The notes under the pieces are model-generated. The model was given only the letters and a program-made list of their open reading frames with translations, did no database searches and had not been told where the DNA came from. Below, piece after piece: positions 1 to 5,531 of a stretch of 5,636 bases of DNA. The position numbers and the translations under genes were made by a program. Origin of the DNA: Chloroflexota bacterium (GTDB lineage: Bacteria > Chloroflexota > Anaerolineae > Aggregatilineales > Aggregatilineaceae); contig JACRBK010000596.1 in assembly GCA_016234525.1 (NCBI GenBank), positions 1 to 5,636 on the forward strand, read 5' to 3'. Within the stretch, counting starts at the first letter, position 1. Each line of letters starts with the position of its first letter.

Positions 1-1
1 G

Positions 2-802
2 ATCCGCCAGCACGAACTCGCTCGCTCGTTGGAAGAAGGCGAGATCGACGTGACGCTGCCGGGCCGCCGCCTCTCGCCGGGAGGACTGCATCCCGCGACG
101 CAGACACTGCGCCAGATTTACGCGATCTGGGCCGAAATGGGCTTTCAGGTCTATCGCAGCCGCGATGTGGAAGACGACGAAACGAACTTCACGCTGCTCA
201 ATATTCCGCCGCACCACCCCGCGCGCGATATGTGGGACACGTTCCATACCACCACGCCGGGCGTGATCTTGCGCACGCATACCAGCCCCGGCCAGATTCG
301 CGTCATGCACGAATACGGCGATCACGGCACGCAGCCGATCCGCGTGATTCTGCCGGGGATGTGCTACCGCTACGAGCAGATTTCGGCGCGCAAAGAAATT
401 CAATTTAATCAGGTCGAAGGGCTGGCGATTGGGCATAACATCCGCCTGACCGATCTCAAAGGTACAATGGCCGAATTCCTGCGCCGCATCTACGGGCCAA
501 AACAGGGCGTTCGTTTTCGTGGGGCATACTTCCCCTTCACCGAACCAAGCATGGAAGTGGATGTCGAGTGTATTTTGTGCGGCGGGCAGGGCTGCACCGT
601 CTGCAAAGATACCGGCTGGGTCGAGATCGCGGGCTGCGGCATGGTTCACCCCATTGTGCTGCAAAATGGCGGTTATGATCCTGCCGAGTGGAGCGGCTTC
701 GCGTTTGGCATGGGGCCGGAACGTATCACTATGAACAAACACGGCATTCAGGACATTCGCTACTTCTGGCAAAACGATCTGCGCTTCCTGGAGCAGTTCT
801 AA
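2..802 (+). CDS. pheS: Phenylalanyl-tRNA synthetase alpha subunit, 5'-truncated by window edge
   Basis: This is the catalytic subunit of the cytoplasmic alpha2-beta2 enzyme that activates Phe with ATP and charges tRNA-Phe. The open frame runs to the window edge and encodes 266 residues; full-length PheS is usually about 340-380 aa, so the N-terminal coiled coil and true start lie upstream. A TTG at 29 is internal (Leu) and not the start. Visible class II marks, in fragment numbering: the IDVTLPGR...LHPATQ entry to the core (about 15-34), HTSPGQ (93-98) for Phe and ATP binding, motif 2 YRYEQ (122-126), FNQVEG (135-140), the specificity segment YFPFTEPS (176-183) with its Phe pair, and motif 3 FGMGPERI (about 235-242). 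Four cysteines at 190, 193, 198 and 201 form a CxxCx4CxxC knuckle of the kind seen in Bacillus-type PheS, possibly binding zinc. It is the first visible gene of a four-gene operon ending in pheT. Identity is certain; only the 5' end is missing. Confidence 0.97.
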   Translation: MRQHELARSLEEGEIDVTLPGRRLSPGGLHPATQTLRQIYAIWAEMGFQVYRSRDVEDDETNFTLLNIPPHHPARDMWDTFHTTTPGVILRTHTSPGQIRVMHEYGDHGTQPIRVILPGMCYRYEQISARKEIQFNQVEGLAIGHNIRLTDLKGTMAEFLRRIYGPKQGVRFRGAYFPFTEPSMEVDVECILCGGQGCTVCKDTGWVEIAGCGMVHPIVLQNGGYDPAEWSGFAFGMGPERITMNKHGIQDIRYFWQNDLRFLEQF

Positions 803-843
803 GAGGAGCGGTCAGCCGTTAGCTAAAAACCGATCTTTTGTAG

Positions 844-864
844 GGGCGCGGCGCTGCCACGCCC
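844..864. repeat. Short GC-rich imperfect hairpin between pheS and the CoxM-like gene
   Basis: GGGCG (844-848) and GGC (850-852) pair with GCC (856-858) and CGCCC (860-864), with one C/A mismatch and a GCT loop. It sits in the 83-base gap after pheS and just upstream of the next ribosome binding site. The flanking 'GTAGGGGCG' matches a type of dispersed palindrome common in Chloroflexota and some cyanobacterial intergenic regions (recalled, not searched). There is no T tract, so it does not look like an intrinsic terminator. In an RNA it could shield the pheS 3' end or lower expression of the downstream genes. Confidence 0.6.
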
Positions 865-885
865 TGCTATAGGAGATGAAAAATA

Positions 886-1713
886 ATGTTATTAAACCTG
901 AAGACGATTCACGAGCCAGCCACGCTCGAAGAAGCGGCGGTTTTGCTGCGCCAGCCGGACACCTACCCGATCTACGGCGGCGCGGCGCTGCTGCGTCACC
1001 CGCGCGCAGAGGTGATCGCGGGCGTAGACCTGAAAAACTTGCAGCTCGATTATGTGCGCGACAGCTCAGATTCTCTGCGGCTCGGTACGATGCTCACAAT
1101 GGAACAGGTACGGCAGGCGTGCGAAGAACGCGCCGATCAACATCCTCGCCTGGGCGCATTCGCCGCGATCATCAAAGACGATATGACAGAGACGCTGCGT
1201 CATACGCTGCGCTTCGGGGATGTGCTGGTCGAACGCCACCCCCAATCGCTGATCCTGACAGCGCTGCTTGCATTGGGGGCCGTCTTGAAGCGCGTGGATG
1301 TCGATGTGCATTTTACCATCGCGGCATGGCTGGCATCGGGACCGGAGATCGAGCGGTATCTAATCGCCCACGCCCGTTTCGCACGCGGGCCGCAAAAAGC
1401 CGCGCTGGTGTATGAAAAAGTCGCTCGCACACCCGCTGATGCGCCGATTGTGGCAGCGGTGGTATCGGCGGAGCGGCGCGAAGGCAGCGCCGCCCCACAT
1501 ACTACGCTCGCCCTGTGCGGTGTCGCACCGACTCCGATACCACAGCCCGAAGTCGCGCGCACATTGGACGAAACCGGCGACATTAACGCGGCGCTGTCCA
1601 AACTGGCGCTTGATCCGCCGGACGATCACTGGGGCAGCCGCGAATACCGGATCGAAATGGCGCGTGTGGTCGCGCGCCGGGCGCTGGTCAAGGCGCTGGA
1701 ACAGCTACAGTAG
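886..1713 (+). CDS. CoxM-like FAD-binding-fold protein (molybdopterin dehydrogenase FAD subunit family), orphan
   Basis: A 275-residue protein that looks like a complete, diverged member of the FAD-binding subunit family of xanthine/CO dehydrogenases (CoxM-like; usual length about 290). The N-terminal FAD-binding domain spans roughly 1-150 and starts with the family-like FxxxxPxTLEEAAxLL pattern, then YGGAALL (30-36), where GGTDLL is usual. Next comes the RLGTMLTMEQV strand-helix (65-75) and LLALGAVLKRV (127-137), matching the 'lalgA.v' segment. The usual TxGGN(L/I) flavin motif is replaced by TLRFGDVL (107-114). The C-terminal flavoprotein domain (about 160-275) ends in the recognisable GSREYRIEMARVVARRAL (250-267). 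The start has a good Shine-Dalgarno, AGGAGA at 871-876, nine bases upstream. No molybdopterin (CoxL) or 2Fe-2S (CoxS) partner is in the window; neighbours are pheS and, eight bases downstream, mazG. Family membership is fairly sure. Flavin binding, partner and substrate are unknown, and a repurposed protein-interaction role is possible. Confidence 0.8.
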   Translation: MLLNLKTIHEPATLEEAAVLLRQPDTYPIYGGAALLRHPRAEVIAGVDLKNLQLDYVRDSSDSLRLGTMLTMEQVRQACEERADQHPRLGAFAAIIKDDMTETLRHTLRFGDVLVERHPQSLILTALLALGAVLKRVDVDVHFTIAAWLASGPEIERYLIAHARFARGPQKAALVYEKVARTPADAPIVAAVVSAERREGSAAPHTTLALCGVAPTPIPQPEVARTLDETGDINAALSKLALDPPDDHWGSREYRIEMARVVARRALVKALEQLQ

Positions 1714-1721
1714 AAACGACC

Positions 1722-2033
1722 ATGTTCGACCAATTAAAGCTGATCAACCGGGCGTTGGACCGGCGGTTTCCGCAAGGGCATAACCCTTTTCAGATGGTGA
1801 CACGGCTGGCTGAGGAGTGTGGCGAATTAGCCCGCGAAGTCAACCATTTTGAAAACAGCGGGGTCAAAGTCGAAAAACACGGTACACCGGACAAACAGAG
1901 TTTAGCGAAAGAAGTACGCGATGTGCTGCTCTGCGCTTTACAGATCGCCGCGTACTATGAGGCAGAACAAGAACTGGAAGAGGTTATCCAGACATCCATC
2001 CAGCGCGCACGCGATGAAGGATTGATTGACTGA
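1722..2033 (+). CDS. MazG-type nucleotide pyrophosphohydrolase, small single-domain form
   Basis: A 103-residue, probably all-helical NTP pyrophosphohydrolase. Family members hydrolyse NTPs or dNTPs to the monophosphate and pyrophosphate, clearing excess or damaged nucleotides in the cytoplasm. The metal-binding signature is intact: EECGE (31-35) followed, after 28 residues, by ExxD at E64-D67 in KEVRDVL, fitting the EExxE...ExxD pattern. An N-terminal helix and a Glu-rich C-terminal helix (about 80-100) complete the fold. It is far shorter than the two-domain E. coli MazG (about 260 aa), so it belongs with the compact MazG-like group whose substrates vary. ATG follows the upstream stop by eight bases and has no clear Shine-Dalgarno, suggesting translational coupling. 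Its GC is about 52% by hand count over 1801-1980, lower than pheT. The family is confident; substrate cannot be read from the sequence. Confidence 0.9.
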   Translation: MFDQLKLINRALDRRFPQGHNPFQMVTRLAEECGELAREVNHFENSGVKVEKHGTPDKQSLAKEVRDVLLCALQIAAYYEAEQELEEVIQTSIQRARDEGLID

Positions 2034-2073
2034 GAAACCTCCATAAACTCAATTCAGAAGGAAGATTGCAGGC

Positions 2074-4734
2074 ATGAAAGTCCCGATTTCCTGGCTCAAA
2101 GATTATGTAGACCTCACGATCTCGATAGAAGAACTGATCGAGCGTCTGACCTTGGCTGGCATGGAAGTCGCCAGCATTCAATATATCGGCATCCCGCAGG
2201 GGCAGCCGCCGGAAGGCAGCCGCCAGCCCCCCTCGAATCACCTCGTCTGGGGCCGCGATAAAATCGTGCTGGGCGCGATCCGTGAAGTAAAGCCTCATCC
2301 CAACGCAGACCGGCTGGTTCTCGCCATCGTGGATTATGGTGGCGCGGAATTAGAGCAGTGTGTGACCGGCGCGCCGAACCTGTTCGATTATAAGGGAACC
2401 GGCCCGATTGATCCGCCGCTGCTCGCTCCGTTCGCGCACGAAGGGGCCGAAGTGATCGACGGGCATGGCGACGGCGTACAGCGTATGATTTTGCAGGAAC
2501 GCAAACTGCGCGGCATCCCCAACCGCAGCATGGTGTGTTCGGAGATGGAACTCGGTATCTCGGACTCACATGAGGGTATTTTGCTGCTGGATTGGGACGA
2601 ATTCGGCCACCTGCCCCCCGGTACGCCGTTTCAAGATGTGTTGGGCGATGCCGTGATCGACCTGGAACTGCTGCCGAACATGGCCCGCTGTTACAGCATG
2701 GTAGGCGTCGCGCGTGAAGTCGCCGCTCTGACCGGTGCGACTCTGCGCCTGCCCTCGCTGGACGTGGTCGCCGAAGGTCCATCCATCACCGAGGCCGTCT
2801 CGATTGACATTCGCGAGCCGGAACTCAACCCACGTTTTACCCTGAGTCTGATTCGGGATGTGGAGATCAAACCTTCGCCGAATTGGATGCAGCGCCGCCT
2901 TACCCTGGCAGGGATGCGCCCGATCAATAATCTCGTGGATGTGACCAATTATGTGATGTTGGAACTCGGCCAACCGCTGCACGCTTTCGACTATGATATT
3001 CTGCTCGAACGCTCCGGCGGCAAGCCTCCGACCATCATCACCCGCCTGCCCGCGCCCGGTGAACATCTGATCACGCTCGATGGACAAGATCATACGCTGG
3101 ACGAGTTCAATATGCTGGTAGCCGATACCGCCGGGGCGCTCAGCATGGGGGCCATCATGGGCGGGTTAGAAAGTGAAATCTACGATCCGTCTGGCGAGGT
3201 GTTAGACGCGGTGGGCGTCGAGATCGGCGAAGGGCAAGCGCCGGTCCATGGCAAAGCCTCAGTGCGCCGCCCGGCGACTCAAACGGTGCTGCTCGAAGCG
3301 GCGGCCTGGAACTTCATCAATATCCGCCGCTCCATGCAGAGTCAAAAGATGTCCAGTGAAGCCGGGCTGCGTCTCAGCCGGGGGGTTCATCCGGCGATGA
3401 CACTGCGTGGGTCGCGGCGCTGTATCGAACTCATGCGCCAGGTCAGCGGCGGGGTAGTCGCACAGGGGCACATCGATGCGTATCCGCTGCCCGCGCCGGT
3501 CATTCAGATTGATCTGCCCATGGCCCAGGTGGACCGGCTGTTGGGCATTTCGATCCCGCAGGCCGAGGTGGTACGTATTCTGCGCGCGCTCGAATTTGAG
3601 GTAGTCGAAGTAGGCGACGTGCTGCAAGTCACCGCGCCTGATCACCGCCTGGACGTGGGGACTGGCTTCACCGGGCAGGCCGATCTGATCGAGGAGATCG
3701 CGCGCGTCTACGGGTATGATCGTTTTCCCGATACAGTGATCGCGGATATGCTGCCCAAACAGCGGGCGAATCTTTCGCTCGAACGCGAAGAACTGATGCG
3801 GGATGCCCTGGCGCGGGTTGGGCTGCGCGAGATCGTCACCTATCGTTTCACCACGCCCGAACGTGAAGCGCTGCTCACCCCGGCGAGCCAGCCGTCCAAC
3901 TGGCCGAATCTACCCTATGTAGCGCTGGCGAATCCTATCGCCGCCGATAAGGCTGTGATGCGTCAAACCCTGCTGGCGGGGATGCTCGATATTGTGGCCG
4001 CGAATGCCCGCCACACCGACCGGCAGATGTTGTTCGAGATCGGCTCTGTCTATCTCGCGCGCCAGGATGATCCGCTGCCTGACGAACCCACACACCTGGG
4101 GATCGTGATGACCGGGCCGCGCGGCGTCGAACAGTGGCAAAAAGACGGCGATACGACGCTGATGGACTTTTTCGATCTGAAGGGTGTGGTCGAAACCGCC
4201 CTGCGCGATCTGCGCGTGAATGCCGACGTGCGTTATCTCCCGGCGGAACACAGCAGTTTCCATCCAGGGCGCGCGGCGTGGCTGCAAATCAATGGGAAAA
4301 CGGCGGGCATTGTGGGTGAGATTCACCCCCTCGTGCGGCAGGACTTCGGCCTGGGGCTGGATCTGAAACGCCCGGTGCTGGGGGCTGAACTCGATCTGGC
4401 GATGTTGGTAGAGCATCTGGTGTCGGTGCGCGATATCGCGCCGGTTCCCACGCAGCCCGCCGTCTATCAAGACATCGCGCTGGTCGTGGATGCCAAAACC
4501 ACTGCGGCTGATGTTTATGCCGTGATCATCGACGCGGGCGGCGATCTGCTCGAATCGGCGCGGCTGTTCGACGTATACCAGGGCGATCCGATCCCGGCGG
4601 GCAAAAAGAGCCTCGCCTATAAACTGACCTATCGCACCACTGACCGCACGCTGAACGATGATGAAGTCGCGAAGGTCCACGCGAAGATCGCTAAAGCCGC
4701 CGAAAAACGCCTGGGGGCCACCCTGCGGGCTTAG
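2074..4734 (+). CDS. pheT: Phenylalanyl-tRNA synthetase beta subunit, long form
   Basis: The 886-residue beta subunit partners PheS; it binds and positions tRNA-Phe and hydrolyses mischarged Tyr-tRNA-Phe. Domains in order: N-terminal MKVPISWLKDYVDL; an EMAP/OB-type tRNA-binding domain (about 60-175) with PHPNADRL (74-81) and KLRGIPNRSMVCSE (144-157); the B3/B4 editing region (about 225-460) with NLVDVTNYVM (286-295), LGQPLHAFD (298-306) and IMGGLESEI (361-369); a B5 domain (about 475-550) ending DLIEEIARVYGYDRFP; the catalytic-like core (about 565-785); and a C-terminal ferredoxin-fold anticodon-binding domain (about 792-886) with YQDIALVVD and TYRTTDRTLNDDEV. Usual length is about 790-820. 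The surplus lies mainly at about 41-60 and 371-403. The common NRPDC motif reads NMARC (202-206). ATG is preceded by AAGGA at 2058-2062, eleven bases away. It lies 40 bases after mazG and probably ends the operon. Confidence 0.98.
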   Translation: MKVPISWLKDYVDLTISIEELIERLTLAGMEVASIQYIGIPQGQPPEGSRQPPSNHLVWGRDKIVLGAIREVKPHPNADRLVLAIVDYGGAELEQCVTGAPNLFDYKGTGPIDPPLLAPFAHEGAEVIDGHGDGVQRMILQERKLRGIPNRSMVCSEMELGISDSHEGILLLDWDEFGHLPPGTPFQDVLGDAVIDLELLPNMARCYSMVGVAREVAALTGATLRLPSLDVVAEGPSITEAVSIDIREPELNPRFTLSLIRDVEIKPSPNWMQRRLTLAGMRPINNLVDVTNYVMLELGQPLHAFDYDILLERSGGKPPTIITRLPAPGEHLITLDGQDHTLDEFNMLVADTAGALSMGAIMGGLESEIYDPSGEVLDAVGVEIGEGQAPVHGKASVRRPATQTVLLEAAAWNFINIRRSMQSQKMSSEAGLRLSRGVHPAMTLRGSRRCIELMRQVSGGVVAQGHIDAYPLPAPVIQIDLPMAQVDRLLGISIPQAEVVRILRALEFEVVEVGDVLQVTAPDHRLDVGTGFTGQADLIEEIARVYGYDRFPDTVIADMLPKQRANLSLEREELMRDALARVGLREIVTYRFTTPEREALLTPASQPSNWPNLPYVALANPIAADKAVMRQTLLAGMLDIVAANARHTDRQMLFEIGSVYLARQDDPLPDEPTHLGIVMTGPRGVEQWQKDGDTTLMDFFDLKGVVETALRDLRVNADVRYLPAEHSSFHPGRAAWLQINGKTAGIVGEIHPLVRQDFGLGLDLKRPVLGAELDLAMLVEHLVSVRDIAPVPTQPAVYQDIALVVDAKTTAADVYAVIIDAGGDLLESARLFDVYQGDPIPAGKKSLAYKLTYRTTDRTLNDDEVAKVHAKIAKAAEKRLGATLRA

Positions 4735-4762
4735 TCGGCTCAGTTTTACCCCTATCCCCCGC

Positions 4763-4793
4763 CCCCCTTTCCCCGCTGCGCAGAGAAAGGGGG
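4763..4793. repeat. Perfect 9-bp stem hairpin downstream of pheT
   Basis: CCCCCTTTC (4763-4771) pairs perfectly with GAAAGGGGG (4785-4793) around a 13-base loop that contains the palindrome CTGCGCAG. It lies 28 bases past the pheT stop. No T run follows, so it is not a classical intrinsic terminator, though it could stabilise the transcript's 3' end. Confidence 0.75.
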
Positions 4794-4821
4794 AGCAAAC
4801 CCATCCGATTGAGTAGAATTT

Positions 4822-4855
4822 CCCCTCTCCACTGCACTGCGCTGGTGGAGAGGGG
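4822..4855. repeat. Perfect 11-bp stem hairpin between pheT and the DUF433 gene
   Basis: CCCCTCTCCAC (4822-4832) pairs perfectly with GTGGAGAGGGG (4845-4855) around a 12-base loop. The loop region carries a near-duplication, CTGCA then CTGCG, suggesting slippage in a related copy with a shorter loop. Without a following T tract, terminator activity is doubtful. It lies immediately upstream of the promoter of the toxin-antitoxin-like pair. Confidence 0.8.
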
Positions 4856-4878
4856 CCAGGGGTGAGGCTAAAAGTGTA

Positions 4879-4887
4879 TGTTATAAT
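4879..4887 (+). promoter_or_regulatory. Extended -10 promoter for the DUF433/DUF5615 pair
   Basis: TGTTATAAT contains a consensus TATAAT at 4882-4887 preceded by the TGn extension. No good -35 appears 16-18 bases upstream, as is usual for extended -10 promoters; that region falls in the GC-rich right arm of the repeat. Transcription would start near 4893-4895, leaving a leader of only about 15 bases that is mostly Shine-Dalgarno. Predicted from sequence only. Confidence 0.65.
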
Positions 4888-4895
4888 CAGGAAAA

Positions 4896-4901
4896 AGGAG
4901 G
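4896..4901 (+). promoter_or_regulatory. Ribosome binding site that fixes the TTG start of the DUF433 gene
   Basis: AGGAGG, part of AAGGAGGG, lies seven bases before TTG at 4909. This near-perfect Shine-Dalgarno at ideal spacing selects TTG as the start; no in-frame ATG occurs before residue 36 (4909 numbering), which would remove the conserved N-terminal half. Confidence 0.85.
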
Positions 4902-4908
4902 GTATAAA

Positions 4909-5214
4909 TTGACCGCTACAATCCTCAGTATCAACCTGATTACCGCTGATCCGAAGGTGCGCGGGGGCCGTCCGTGTATCGCTGGAACGGGCTTGCGCGT
5001 AAGCGATATTGTCATGGCGATGTTATTTCACGACCAAAACCCAGGCGAGATTGCCGCTGCCTATGAAGTTCCGTTGGCGGGTGTACACGCTGCATTAGCC
5101 TACTACTATGAACACAAAACGGAAATTGACGAGGATATTCGCCAGCAGATCGCTAAGGCTAAAGAACTAAAGGAAAAGCGCGTTGGCAGCACCCCCCCGT
5201 TTTTATTTGGATGA
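4909..5214 (+). CDS. DUF433 family protein, putative antitoxin
   Basis: A 101-residue protein of the DUF433 family, small helix-turn-helix-like proteins often encoded just before PIN-like toxins and thought to act as antitoxins or autorepressors. Visible family marks are the N-terminal ITADPKVRGGRPCIAGTGLRV (11-31, with the DP, GGRP and GT residues), followed by the SDIVMAMLFHDQNPGEIAAAYEV region (32-54) and VHAALAYYYEH (60-70), matching the typical helical domain. The charged tail (about 69-95, rich in Glu and Lys) probably forms a helix that contacts the toxin. The start is TTG with a very strong Shine-Dalgarno. Its 3' end overlaps the next gene by 32 bases, a usual antitoxin-toxin arrangement. 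GC is lower than in the phe operon. Family is confident; antitoxin activity and autoregulation are inferred from pairing. Confidence 0.85.
   Translation: MTATILSINLITADPKVRGGRPCIAGTGLRVSDIVMAMLFHDQNPGEIAAAYEVPLAGVHAALAYYYEHKTEIDEDIRQQIAKAKELKEKRVGSTPPFLFG
5170..5174 (+). promoter_or_regulatory. Ribosome binding site inside the antitoxin gene for the DUF5615 gene
   Basis: AAGGA, inside AAAGGAAAA, lies eight bases before TTG at 5183 and within the DUF433 coding region. It supports TTG as the start; the next in-frame ATG would come at residue 51, far inside the conserved fold. Confidence 0.7.
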
Positions 5215-5518
5215 AAACATTCCAGTAGCTGTTGCAACACAGTTACAGCGACGCAATATTGAAGTTGTCACTGTCCACAGTCTGGGGCTGCTGGGCGATT
5301 CGGATATTAACCATCTGGCTCGCGCAACTGAAATGGGTTATGTGTTATGCACCTTTGACGCGGATTACATCGAACTCGATTCAGCAGGGATCAAACACGC
5401 AGGAATCGTATTTGGACAACCCGAAAAGCATTGGACGGGAGAATGGGTCAGAGGATTAGAATTGATCCATGCTGTCTATTCCGCCCACGAAATGCGCAAC
5501 CGGATTGAGTATTTGTAA
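5183..5518 (+). CDS. DUF5615 PIN-like protein, putative RNase toxin
   Basis: A 111-residue protein of the DUF5615 family, part of the PIN-like nuclease superfamily that includes VapC-type RNases. Acidic residues expected of the metal site are present: D10 in FYLDENIP (7-14), D41 in GDSDINHLA (38-46), and D59 and D61 in CTFDADY (56-62). The strand-helix order of a compact PIN fold is apparent: an opening LDEN strand, a RRNIEVVTVHSLG strand (23-35), a helix over 42-51, and the YVLCTFD strand (53-59), then KHAGIVFG (71-78). It overlaps the DUF433 gene by 32 bases in the +1 frame, so translation is probably coupled. Local GC is about 49% by hand count. Toxicity is inferred from family and pairing; some such pairs may instead act in regulation. 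Confidence 0.85.
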   Translation: MAAPPRFYLDENIPVAVATQLQRRNIEVVTVHSLGLLGDSDINHLARATEMGYVLCTFDADYIELDSAGIKHAGIVFGQPEKHWTGEWVRGLELIHAVYSAHEMRNRIEYL

Positions 5519-5531
5519 CTGCACCCCTCCG

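Larger units (their letters stand above)
4744..4873. repeat. Composite non-coding inverted-repeat element (MITE- or REP-like)
   Basis: The 174-base gap after pheT is almost filled by this element. Its ends are roughly complementary: TTTTA at 4744-4748 against TAAAA at 4869-4873, and ACCCCT at 4748-4753 against AGGGGT at 4858-4863. Inside lie two separate strong hairpins, listed below. The right part, ending GGGGCCAGGGGTGAGG, resembles dispersed intergenic repeats I know from Chloroflexota genomes (recalled, not searched). No open reading frame and no RNA-gene signature are evident. It could be a non-autonomous mobile element, a REP-like repeat, or a transcript-end structure. Confidence 0.6.

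Noticed and set aside
29..31. TTG as the start of pheS
   Set aside because: The frame stays open to the window edge and the upstream codons continue the conserved alpha-subunit sequence; starting here would lack the N-terminal tRNA-contacting region.
803..885. Small gene, tRNA or riboswitch/T-box in the pheS-CoxM gap
   Set aside because: Only a short imperfect hairpin and a ribosome binding site are visible; no T-box core sequence or tRNA fold is seen.
876..1415. 179-codon plus-strand frame overlapping the CoxM-like gene
   Set aside because: It is Arg/Ala-rich low-information sequence in the alternative frame; the 886-1713 frame has the ribosome binding site spacing and family motifs.
2022..2049. 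Possible promoter before pheT (TTGATT, then TAAACT after 16 bases)
   Set aside because: Each box matches only about four of six consensus bases and it spans the mazG stop; operon read-through explains pheT expression adequately.
3910..4680. 256-codon open frame on the minus strand opposite pheT
   Set aside because: It is a shadow of the GC-rich pheT codons: no recognisable domain, compositionally Arg/His/Gln-rich, and fully inside a gene with clear conserved motifs on the other strand.
4763..4855. Intrinsic terminator after pheT
   Set aside because: Both hairpins are strong but neither is followed by a T run, so only a structural repeat is called.
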